NCBI GenBank assembly: GCA_903905325.1
Contig: CAIVGA010000034.1
Span: 1-25,523 of the forward strand
Direction of reading: 5' to 3'
Length of the DNA: 25,523 nt
Source: an uncultured bacterium
Lineage (GTDB): Bacteria > Patescibacteriota > Minisyncoccia > Phycocordibacterales > PALSA-1337
Shown here: positions 15,153 to 22,225 of the stretch, piece by piece
Numbering within the stretch: position 1 is the first letter of the stretch
Layout: every line of letters begins with the position of its first letter
Notes under the pieces: model-generated
Told to the model about the DNA's origin: nothing
Database searches by the model: none
The model's input: only the letters and a program-made list of their open reading frames with translations
Translations under genes and position numbers: made by a program

Positions 15153-15662
15153 ATGGACAAGTTAAATACCCCAGGAAGTATAAATATAGACAAGCTAACA
15201 TTTGGCGAACTTTGCAGTATTCTGGCGGAGACGAATTTCTATATTTATGAGTATGAGAATAAAAAGTGGTGGAACAGAAAGAATGGAACAGCGACTGACA
15301 AAGATATAAATATGTGGGACGAGGCTTCAAGAGCCTGGAATGAAATGCGTAGCAGAATTAAGAACAAGATAGATTTAGATCTAAAGAACAATTTTTCTGC
15401 TTCTACGTCTAAAATCCCAGATACATCGTCGCCTACTAGAGGATCATCTTCTTTTCAAGTCCTTCCGATATCACTGATGATAGACATGCTTACAATAGAG
15501 AACATAAAGATTTTTGACCTTAAGTCGAAAAAAGGGAGGCAGTCGGATATCACAAATGCCACATCAAAAAAGAGGGAACTAGAAAGATCTATAGAAGAAG
15601 CCATTGTTCTAATAGCAAAAAAAGGACAGTATGATCTTAAACCAGAAAGTAGAACTTTTTGA
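15153..15662 (+). CDS. DUF4254-like protein
   Basis: A 169-residue soluble protein with no obvious catalytic motif. An N-terminal helical part (FGELCSILAETNFYIYEYE) and a later segment (SLMIDMLTIENIKIFDLK, followed by a long Lys/Glu/Arg helix) resemble DUF4254, a domain that occurs near glycosyltransferases. The two stretches also resemble each other weakly, so the protein may be a diverged helical duplication. A Ser/Thr/Pro-rich linker separates them. It ends two bases before the epimerase ATG and is probably co-transcribed. No function is proposed. Confidence 0.5.
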   Translation: MDKLNTPGSINIDKLTFGELCSILAETNFYIYEYENKKWWNRKNGTATDKDINMWDEASRAWNEMRSRIKNKIDLDLKNNFSASTSKIPDTSSPTRGSSSFQVLPISLMIDMLTIENIKIFDLKSKKGRQSDITNATSKKRELERSIEEAIVLIAKKGQYDLKPESRTF

Positions 15663-15664
15663 GC

Positions 15665-16723
15665 ATGAACAAAGCACTTATTACAGGTTCATCCGGGTTG
15701 GTTGGTTCTGAGATAGTCAAATTTTTGGCAGAAAAAGATTGGATGGTTTTTGGTGTAGATAATGACACAAGAAAATATCTTTTTGGTTCATCTGGTTCTA
15801 ATCTTGCGACAAAAAAACAACTACTCAAGGATTATAAGAATTTTGTTCATGTTGATACTGATATCAGAGATGAAAATGCTATAAATAAGATCTTTAGGGA
15901 ATATGGTCCATTCGATTTTATTGTACATGCGGCCGCCCAACCATCTCATGAGTGGTCGACCGACCACGCAGTTGAGGATTTTGATATAAATGCGCGTGCG
16001 ACCCTAATAATCCTAGAAGCTTATAGACATTTTTCGCCGAAGGCGGTATTTATCCAAGTGTCATCGAGTAAGGTCTATGGCGACTCCGTTAATGATCTGC
16101 CGCTTCAGGAATTTGAAACTAGATATGATCTCTCACGTGATCACCCGCAATGGGAAGGTGTGGATGAATCGCTGCGATTGGATGGCAACCTTCACTCCTT
16201 ATTTGGTGCTTCCAAGGCGTGTGGTGATATTTTGGCTCATGAATATGGAACTTATTTTGAATTGCCGATAACAATATTTCGACCAGTTTGCATCACCGGC
16301 TCAGCACATAGGGGAGTCCCAGACCACGGTTACCTTTCTTATCTAGTTAGAGCTATCGCAAGTGGCATAGAATACACCATAAATGGTTATAATGGAAAAC
16401 AGGTTCGAGATAATATACACGCGGCTGATCTTGCTGATGCGTTCTATACAATATTTCTAAATAAAGACCGTATTATACCCGGAGAAGCATATAACATTGG
16501 CGGCGGAAGAAAATCAAATAACTCTATTGTTGAAGCAATAAAAAAAACCGAGAGTATCTTGGGTGTAAAAGCAAAAATTAAATATTCCGTAGTAAACCGC
16601 AGAGGGGATCACAAATGGTGTATTTTTTCTTCTAAAAAATTCAGGGAACGATATCCAGAATGGAATCTAATGTTTGATGATGATTCTATAATAAAAGAGC
16701 TCTGTAGTTTGTACACTAAATAA
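15665..16723 (+). CDS. CDP-paratose 2-epimerase-like extended SDR
   Basis: A 352-residue NAD-dependent sugar epimerase. GSSGLVGSE is the cofactor loop. FGVDNDTRKYLFG, DIRD, HAAAQPSHEW and SSSKVYGD follow, then ETRYD and HSLFGASK. The pattern as a whole matches CDP-paratose (tyvelose) 2-epimerase-type proteins, which invert C2 of a CDP-dideoxyhexose. The YxxxK tyrosine is Phe (F180-x3-K184), which appears to be normal in part of this family. The ATG at 15665 is preferred over the TTG at 15659, which overlaps the previous stop. A role on a nucleotide-sugar precursor fits the neighbourhood, but no CDP-sugar genes such as rfbF or rfbG are here. Confidence 0.8.
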   Translation: MNKALITGSSGLVGSEIVKFLAEKDWMVFGVDNDTRKYLFGSSGSNLATKKQLLKDYKNFVHVDTDIRDENAINKIFREYGPFDFIVHAAAQPSHEWSTDHAVEDFDINARATLIILEAYRHFSPKAVFIQVSSSKVYGDSVNDLPLQEFETRYDLSRDHPQWEGVDESLRLDGNLHSLFGASKACGDILAHEYGTYFELPITIFRPVCITGSAHRGVPDHGYLSYLVRAIASGIEYTINGYNGKQVRDNIHAADLADAFYTIFLNKDRIIPGEAYNIGGGRKSNNSIVEAIKKTESILGVKAKIKYSVVNRRGDHKWCIFSSKKFRERYPEWNLMFDDDSIIKELCSLYTK

Positions 16724-16733
16724 ATTATTTCTT

Positions 16734-17831
16734 TCATAATTCCCATCTATCGATCAATATTGAGACGACCTCCTTTTCCCCTCCAACCCCAATTTTTCTT
16801 ATAAATTCTTTTTGAGTACTTGTGTTCGGAGATATCTCTAACCATGTCTGAATCTTTCCAATAAGATCCGTCATCTTTCCTGAATCCGCCATTGTCTTTG
16901 TAGACAGGTCTTCGGTGAAGGGAACAGTTTCTTTTTCACTGCAGTGGTATTGATCATTAGAAATTTGATAATAGTCTTCCCACATGAGAATATCCTTGAT
17001 GCCCATTTCCTTCAAGAGAATCGAAAGTTTCCAATGGGCGAGTAGTTGTGGGAGTAGGAAGATTGTTGGTATATCCAAAGCAAAAGACATGAATGTTGCG
17101 TTTGTGCCAGAGAGAGATATAAATCTTTTGGCTTTCGCATGTAAATTCAAAAAATCTTTGTGCTGGTATGAGGCTATATTATAACTGCTATCTGAAATTT
17201 GTGACCTAATGAAATCGGTTGCCTTAATTCCGCCTGCTATGAACACTTTGGATCCTTTGAAGTTCAGACCATTAATGATTTTAGAAAATAGTGTCAAATA
17301 GTTTACGGGGATACCTTCAACTAGCGGATTTTGTGATCCTCCAATATTGATTAAGATTATGTCCTCCTCATTTCTTTGGGGTATAGGACCTAGTATAATT
17401 GGCACGTCAATTGTGTGGTTATTAATCTGGCGAATTTCTCGGCCCAGATAATTTGTGAAATATATATCTGCATAACCATATTCTTGAGCCGGCTTTTCCC
17501 AGAACCAGGCAAGAAAATCAATTAGCACACAGGGTATTCCTAGTTCATTCGCAACTTGTATGCTAAAGCGGTTTAAGATACTTATAACGGCACAATTTTC
17601 TTGGCTTGATAAGAATCTCTTTATTTCACCGATATCACGCTCGTTAACATCTTGCCACGGTATATCCTTTGTAGAATTTTTAAATATTTCTCGGCATAAC
17701 CCATCTTCTTTCCCGGCTACAATCAATTCGACGTCAGTTCTTTTTAATAGCTCTTCAGCTATATGAATGAGAGTTGTTGTTGGTCCATATCCAAATGGAT
17801 TAGAAAAAAGAATAATCTTTTGTACCTTCAT
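16734..17831 (-). CDS. GT-B fold glycosyltransferase-like protein
   Basis: A 365-residue protein with GT-B architecture. The N-terminal domain begins VQKIILFSNPFGYGPTTT (a glycine loop resembling MurG or GT1 enzymes). The C-terminal domain starts with IILINIGGSQNP and has FISLSGTNATFMSFALDIPTIFLLPQ, placed like the nucleotide-sugar site of GT1/GT28 proteins. It lacks the GT4 EX7E pattern. A specific family is not recognised. It converges on the epimerase gene with a 10-bp gap. A TATAAT (minus strand) lies ten bases before the ATG, giving a very short leader. Confidence 0.55.
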   Translation of the reverse strand: MKVQKIILFSNPFGYGPTTTLIHIAEELLKRTDVELIVAGKEDGLCREIFKNSTKDIPWQDVNERDIGEIKRFLSSQENCAVISILNRFSIQVANELGIPCVLIDFLAWFWEKPAQEYGYADIYFTNYLGREIRQINNHTIDVPIILGPIPQRNEEDIILINIGGSQNPLVEGIPVNYLTLFSKIINGLNFKGSKVFIAGGIKATDFIRSQISDSSYNIASYQHKDFLNLHAKAKRFISLSGTNATFMSFALDIPTIFLLPQLLAHWKLSILLKEMGIKDILMWEDYYQISNDQYHCSEKETVPFTEDLSTKTMADSGKMTDLIGKIQTWLEISPNTSTQKEFIRKIGVGGEKEVVSILIDRWEL

Positions 17832-17841
17832 ATTGTTTTTG

Positions 17842-17847
17842 ATTATA
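17842..17847 (-). promoter_or_regulatory. -10 box of the GT-B-like gene
   Basis: A minus-strand TATAAT ends ten bases before the ATG at 17831. It lies downstream of the terminator of the phosphatase unit, so this gene is independently transcribed. Confidence 0.5.
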
Positions 17848-17865
17848 CTTCTTTTCGGTAAATAT

Positions 17866-17900
17866 AAAAACTGCTGGACGATATGAAAACCATCCAGCAG
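17866..17900 (-). terminator. Intrinsic terminator of the ABC-F/phosphatase unit
   Basis: Immediately after the phosphatase stop, the minus strand reads CTGCTGGA, a 14-base middle, TCCAGCAG, then TTTTT. The arms are at 17893-17900 and 17871-17878, extendable to about ten pairs with a T-G and a G-C pair, and the T-run is at 17866-17870. Confidence 0.85.
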
Positions 17901-18614
17901 TTAAACGATCGAAGACCAACCTTGATCAGTACCATCAAACCACATTTTTTTGAAAGAGAACCTCTGCAGTATTTCTTCTGTCCAAGGGTTCCGTTTTGAA
18001 TACCACACAACGTGGCCATTTCGGATATGAGAACCGTCTCGCTTGAGTTCGGGTGGCCGATAATCCTTTTCATGCACATTTTCAATATGCATGATCGACA
18101 TTTCAACCACTTCACCATGGGTGACCACGAGTGCGCTTCGCTCCAGAGAGTCGATGAATTCCTTGGTTCGCTGCCAAACCTTGGACATCGCCTCACCTTG
18201 AGGGTATGCCTGATGAAACCCAGAAGGTAGTTCATCATGTCTGTTTACATTACAGAACGCTGGCCATTCGTTCCAGGGCACACATTCAATGCCGCCCCAG
18301 ACTCTATTTCTGACTAATTCGTCAGTCATCCATGTTGTTCCTGGTAGTATCAGGTTGGCAGTTTCTTGGGCACGTATCAGTGGAGACACCACTCGCACGA
18401 GGCCATTATCCATAGATACGTTATTCTTGATCCAGTCACGAAGTATGATACACCGACGTCGACCATTCTCTGATAGACGCCAAGTATCACTACTTCTGGA
18501 ACGGAGCACACTGGTGAAGCCAGAACTATCGCCCCCGAATCCACTTTTGTGCAATGCTGCGTTTCCTTCAGTTTCCTCGTGTCGGATAAGGATTAGATCA
18601 CATAATGCATTCAT
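17901..18614 (-). CDS. Histidine phosphatase (phosphoglycerate mutase-like)
   Basis: A 237-residue member of the histidine phosphatase superfamily. The N-terminal signature is LIRHEETEGN, with the phosphorylated H12 after R11 (RHE instead of the common RHG). VVSPLIRAQETA supplies the second Arg (R81), and VVTHGEVVEM the second catalytic His (H166). An insertion rich in Trp and charged residues lies between. The substrate is unknown; relatives act on sugar phosphates, nucleotides or phosphoproteins. It starts three bases after the ABC-F stop, with AGGAGG located inside the end of that gene as its ribosome binding site. DNA here is more GC-rich than the sugar operon. Confidence 0.8.
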   Translation of the reverse strand: MNALCDLILIRHEETEGNAALHKSGFGGDSSGFTSVLRSRSSDTWRLSENGRRRCIILRDWIKNNVSMDNGLVRVVSPLIRAQETANLILPGTTWMTDELVRNRVWGGIECVPWNEWPAFCNVNRHDELPSGFHQAYPQGEAMSKVWQRTKEFIDSLERSALVVTHGEVVEMSIMHIENVHEKDYRPPELKRDGSHIRNGHVVWYSKRNPWTEEILQRFSFKKMWFDGTDQGWSSIV

Positions 18615-18617
18615 AAT

Positions 18618-20120
18618 CTAACCCATCCTCCTCTCAAGATAATCTGAAAGATTACCCAGCTCCACAAAGACCTTGCGATCTCTGATGACCCAGAGCTTTT
18701 CAGCGATAGCATCGATGAACTCACGGTCGTGAGTAACAGCAAGTACCGTACCGGAGTATTCCTTTACTGCTTGGACGATAGCCTCCCACGTCAATGGATC
18801 CACGTGGTTTGTGGGCTCGTCTAGGATCAGAAACTCTGGTTCCTGAGCGAATATGAGTGCCAATTTGAACCTGGCTTGCTGACCACCGGATAAGACTTCC
18901 AGAGGCCTGGTCACTAGATCTACATTGATCCCATATCGAGCAAGAATGGCTCGGGAACGCGTCTCCGGCCACTTAAGAATCTTCTGGAACTGTTCCAAAG
19001 CGGAAATGCTCCTGTCGACTCCATGCAGATGATCTTGTGTCATAAACTGCCACTTGATTTCAACACCGATACGAGTTTTCCCGTTTTGTGGGATCAACTC
19101 TCCTGTGATGAGCTTAATGAGGGTGGATTTGCCAGATCCGTTGGGTCCGAACAGAGCCACCTTATCTCCGAAGCGAAGCTCCGCTGAGGCATCATTGAAA
19201 ATCCTCTTGTCACCATACGCGAACGTTAGGTGATCAACTGAGGCGATCAACTTACCTTGCTTCTGCTCAACGTCAGAGATCTTGACCTTTGGCTTTTCCT
19301 TCTCAGAATCAGGCCTTTTGCCGTGCTGTTCGATCCTCTCTTCTAAGCGGCGTTTGGCTTGTCGGTATGTCGCGGCCGTTTTAGATATAGCCGCTGCACG
19401 CCGTTTCATTTCTTCAACTGTTCGCCGGAGACGTTTGATCGTCTTATCCTCGACAACCCAATCGCGTGCCTGACCACCGATATGACGCTCCTTTTCGGCC
19501 AGGTAGTCTTCATATCTCATTGTATAGACAGTTATTGTCCCTTCTTCCAACTCGAGAATTGAGTTCGCGAGTTGATCAATGAAGTATTGGTCATGTGACA
19601 CGAAGACTACACCACCATGGAACCTGGATACTACTCCAATGAGCCACGCGATCGATTGGTAGTCCAAATGATTCTCCGGTTCATCCATAGCGATGAACAT
19701 TGAATTGCTTGAGAACCCGGCAACAATTTCTAGTTTCTTCTTCTCTCCGCCTGAAAGATCGCCACAGAGGATTGTGTCCAACCTTGATTCATTATCCCCA
19801 AGGCTGAAGCCCGATTGGCTGAGTAGTTTAATTGCTTTGTGAATTTCCCGGACTCGACGCATGAGGAACTCTCGTGGAGTCTCATCATCCTTTCCTGAAA
19901 AATCTTGGGCAATAAGCTTACAGTCATGTCTTTCTCCGAAAAGTTCTCCATGATCAGGAGTAAGCTTTCCGGTGACGATTTTCAGGAGTGTTGATTTTCC
20001 ACTCCCATTTTCTCCTACTAGAGCAAGTCTGCTATCTTCGGAGAAAGTGAAATTCACTCCGTCTAGTACTGTACGGCCATCGAATGATTTCCTAATTCCC
20101 TTGACTGTTATATTTCTCAT
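18618..20120 (-). CDS. ABC-F family ATPase
   Basis: A 500-residue soluble tandem ABC ATPase with no membrane segments. The first NBD has Walker A GENGSGKST (36-44), signature LSGGEKKKLE and Walker B ending in DEPENHLD, with Glu where DEPTNHLD is usual. The second has GPNGSGKST, LSGGQQARFK and ILDEPTNHVD. Between them is a charged, Arg/Lys/Glu-rich helical linker of about 90 residues, the P-site tRNA interaction motif of ABC-F factors, which act on the ribosome. Members are either translation factors (EttA, Uup) or antibiotic resistance proteins (Vga, Msr, Lsa). AGAAGG precedes the ATG by nine bases, unlike the leaderless neighbours. Base composition near half GC suggests acquisition. Confidence 0.88.
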   Translation of the reverse strand: MRNITVKGIRKSFDGRTVLDGVNFTFSEDSRLALVGENGSGKSTLLKIVTGKLTPDHGELFGERHDCKLIAQDFSGKDDETPREFLMRRVREIHKAIKLLSQSGFSLGDNESRLDTILCGDLSGGEKKKLEIVAGFSSNSMFIAMDEPENHLDYQSIAWLIGVVSRFHGGVVFVSHDQYFIDQLANSILELEEGTITVYTMRYEDYLAEKERHIGGQARDWVVEDKTIKRLRRTVEEMKRRAAAISKTAATYRQAKRRLEERIEQHGKRPDSEKEKPKVKISDVEQKQGKLIASVDHLTFAYGDKRIFNDASAELRFGDKVALFGPNGSGKSTLIKLITGELIPQNGKTRIGVEIKWQFMTQDHLHGVDRSISALEQFQKILKWPETRSRAILARYGINVDLVTRPLEVLSGGQQARFKLALIFAQEPEFLILDEPTNHVDPLTWEAIVQAVKEYSGTVLAVTHDREFIDAIAEKLWVIRDRKVFVELGNLSDYLERRMG

Positions 20121-20227
20121 TTTGTGAATCCTTCTCTCTATTTTACATGTTTTGATTTGGAAATGTACGTATATCGAGCTCTGCTCGACACTGCAAAAAC
20201 ACTACCACCAATATTTAATATTGTAAA
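20121..20227 (-). promoter_or_regulatory. Promoter and leader of the ABC-F gene
   Basis: On the minus strand, TTTACA (complement of 20222-20227) and TAGTGT (complement of 20199-20204) are spaced 17 bp, predicting a leader of about 70 nt. The leader contains a six-pair hairpin (TCGAGC-AGA-GCTCGA, 20174-20188), an ATG-TAA start-stop pair (20143-20148) and the Shine-Dalgarno AGAAGG. Leaders with short ORFs often control ABC-F resistance genes. Confidence 0.45.
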
Positions 20228-20358
20228 GGTGTTTGAGTGTGGAATATAAAGTACAAGTGTCTGTGCAAGACTAACTCACTGATGTGTATATGCAATTAGG
20301 AAAAATGAGTCCAGAAAAATCGTAAACTTATTAAGTATCCCAAACAGAAAAGATTTGC

Positions 20359-20364
20359 TATAGT
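20359..20364 (+). promoter_or_regulatory. -10 box of ychF, leaderless
   Basis: TATAGT ends six bases before the ATG at 20371. This selects that ATG over the in-frame TTG at 20365. The rest of the 20228-20358 gap holds no gene that I can support. Confidence 0.6.
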
Positions 20365-20370
20365 TTGAAA

Positions 20371-21486
20371 ATGTTAAGCATCGGTATTGTTGGTCTTCCA
20401 AACGTCGGTAAATCGACGCTCTTTAATGCGCTTACCAAGAAGAGTGTACCAGCTGAAAATTATCCTTTTTGTACAATAGATCCATCGGTTGGTGTGGTTG
20501 CAGTACCAGATGATAGGCTCCAGAAACTCACAGAATTTTCTGTTTCTGCAAAAACTGTTCCGGCAGCTGTTGAGTTTGTTGATATCGCCGGCTTGGTGAA
20601 AGGGGCTTCAGAAGGTGAAGGACTTGGTAATCAGTTCCTTTCTCATATTCGTGAAACTGACGCTATTGCAGAAGTTGTACGTATATTTGAGGATGACAAC
20701 ATCATTCATGTTGATGGGAGAATTGATCCATTGAAAGATATTGAGGTTATAAATTTAGAACTTGTTTTGGCAGATCTACAAACTGTCAGTAAGCGCCGAA
20801 TTTCTCTCGGAAAAGAAGTTAAAGCTGGTAAAAAAGAGGCCATTATAGAAATGGGTCTTATTGAGCGTTTGGTAAAAGCCTTAGAAGCTGGAAAAATGGC
20901 TGGAACAGTTGAGACGAATGAGTTCGAAGCACCGTTTCTTCAACAGCTGTGTTTGATTACGGCTAAGAAATTTATTTATATTTTAAATAAAAAAGCTGGT
21001 GCAAAAAATTTAGATGAATCATCTGGTGGACAAAATTCAGCCATGGATCCACGCTGGATAAATTTGACGAAATTTTTTAAAGAGACCAAGGCTGGTCATG
21101 TCATAGTTGACGCTGGTATTGAACAAGAACTCAAAGACCTAGATGCAAAAGATAAGATGGAAATGCGCGAAGGTTTGGGTGCTCATGACGATGGTGTGAA
21201 TGATTTGATTCGTAAGGGATATGAACTGCTCGGACTTATTACTTATTTCACCACAGGGGAAGATGAGACTCGTGCTTGGACCATCAAACGTGGTTGGACA
21301 GCACCAGAAGCTGGAACTGCTATCCATGGTGATTTCAAAGAAAAATTTGTTAGAGCTGAGATTATAGAATGGGACAAACTATTGTCAGCTGGCTCTTATG
21401 CTGCCGCTCGTGAAAAAGGTCTTATTCGTACCGAAGGTAAGGAATATGTTGTGAAGGATGGCGAGGTTATAGAGTTTAGAATTTAA
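20371..21486 (+). CDS. ychF: Redox-regulated ATPase YchF (OLA1-type)
   Basis: A 371-residue Obg-family P-loop protein that binds the ribosome and prefers ATP. The G1 loop is GLPNVGKST (8-16), switch region NYPFCTIDPSVGVV, G3 is VDIAGLVKGASEG, followed by GLGNQFLSHIRE, all typical of YchF. The base-specificity element, NVDE-like in most YchF proteins, reads ILNKKAG here. A coiled-coil insertion (about 130-180) and a C-terminal TGS domain (LITYFTTGEDETRAWTI onward) complete the normal length (about 363). It is a housekeeping gene with its own leaderless promoter. Confidence 0.95.
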   Translation: MLSIGIVGLPNVGKSTLFNALTKKSVPAENYPFCTIDPSVGVVAVPDDRLQKLTEFSVSAKTVPAAVEFVDIAGLVKGASEGEGLGNQFLSHIRETDAIAEVVRIFEDDNIIHVDGRIDPLKDIEVINLELVLADLQTVSKRRISLGKEVKAGKKEAIIEMGLIERLVKALEAGKMAGTVETNEFEAPFLQQLCLITAKKFIYILNKKAGAKNLDESSGGQNSAMDPRWINLTKFFKETKAGHVIVDAGIEQELKDLDAKDKMEMREGLGAHDDGVNDLIRKGYELLGLITYFTTGEDETRAWTIKRGWTAPEAGTAIHGDFKEKFVRAEIIEWDKLLSAGSYAAAREKGLIRTEGKEYVVKDGEVIEFRI

Positions 21487-21576
21487 AAAGCCAACTTTGT
21501 TGACCTCTAGACAATTTTTATAATAGGTATAGTGTATTGGTAAAGAAGTTGTACCTCGTCAAAAGAGTTTAAACTA

Positions 21577-21606
21577 ATGAAAAAGGAAAGTGTTTATGGA
21601 GACTGA
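21577..21606 (+). CDS. Possible nine-codon upstream ORF
   Basis: ATG at 21577 opens MKKESVYGD and stops at TGA 21604-21606, overlapping the ATG of the next gene (21596) in another frame. Its second to fifth codons contain the AAGGAAAG that serves as Shine-Dalgarno of the main gene. It could affect translation of that gene or arise by chance. A TATAAT at about 21518-21523 could start the transcript. Confidence 0.25.
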   Translation: MKKESVYGD

Positions 21607-22111
21607 AAATAACGATAAATACAAGATTGAAATTGTTTGTACTGCAGACGGTCCGTGGTACGTCACATTTCGTATACCTGATAAAAGTGGTAAGGGGGTG
21701 CATTACTATTTGCCAACACATAAGCGGGCGCCAGGTAGTTTCTGTTGGATCAAGGTGAATCGCATCTGGACTCCGGAGGATTGTCCGAAATCATATGTTG
21801 AAGATAGTGTTCAGGTGTACAAGTTTGAAAACAAACCCGGCGAGGATCGATTCATGCAGGAAGATGTATTAGCTGCGTGGGTCGGTCTGTACGAGCATGT
21901 TTCGAAGTATTTGCAGAGTATAAATATCGGTCAGCAAGCTTTGCCAATCACAAGTAAAATCGTTTTGCACTACTCGCGCAACCGAAAGGATTGTTGCGGA
22001 ATGTGTGGTCGGAAGTATCGTACCCAAACATCGAAGCCAACCGCAACTGGTGTATGTGGCGAGTGTGCTGCAGATATTTTTGCTAAAACCGGTAAGCTAG
22101 TGACTGCTTGA
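21596..22111 (+). CDS. Orphan protein with C-terminal zinc ribbon
   Basis: A 171-residue cytoplasmic protein of unknown family. The N-terminal about 80 residues are beta-rich with many aromatic residues (GPWYVTFRIPD, SFCWIKVNRIW). A helical part follows (about 95-110). The C-terminus has a four-Cys zinc site: CCGMCG and, about 19 residues later, CGEC. The ATG at 21596 follows the Shine-Dalgarno AAGGAAAG at a spacing of five; the frame is also open from a GTG two codons earlier. A dedicated promoter-like region and a strong terminator make it a one-gene unit. Its SD use and balanced codons resemble the ABC-F unit more than leuS, so acquisition is possible. Confidence 0.6.
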   Translation: METENNDKYKIEIVCTADGPWYVTFRIPDKSGKGVHYYLPTHKRAPGSFCWIKVNRIWTPEDCPKSYVEDSVQVYKFENKPGEDRFMQEDVLAAWVGLYEHVSKYLQSINIGQQALPITSKIVLHYSRNRKDCCGMCGRKYRTQTSKPTATGVCGECAADIFAKTGKLVTA

Positions 22112-22133
22112 CCTAGTCCATGCCTACAATTAT

Positions 22134-22185
22134 CCCTAGGTAAGCCCCCGCCAGTTCGCGGATCGGCACCTAGGGCTTTTCTTTT
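22134..22185 (+). terminator. Nested-hairpin intrinsic terminator
   Basis: CCCTAGGT at 22134-22141 pairs perfectly with ACCTAGGG at 22168-22175, followed by TTTTCTTTT. The 26-base interior contains CCGC and GCGG, which can form a second hairpin. It lies 22 bases after the zinc-ribbon gene stop. Confidence 0.85.
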
Positions 22186-22212
22186 GTAAAAAACCCATAT
22201 TTGCGTTATGAT
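22184..22212 (+). promoter_or_regulatory. Promoter of leuS
   Basis: TTGTAA at 22184-22189 and TATGAT at 22207-22212 have a 17-bp spacer. The -10 ends 13 bases before the ATG at 22226, giving a leader of about seven bases and no Shine-Dalgarno site. Confidence 0.6.
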
Positions 22213-22225
22213 TTGACATACTTAT

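Noticed and set aside
20209..20223. A 15-bp palindrome (CAATATT-T-AATATTG) as an operator for the ABC-F gene
   Set aside because: It is a simple AT palindrome in AT-rich DNA, lying in the -35/-10 spacer. It is not strong enough alone to call a regulator site.
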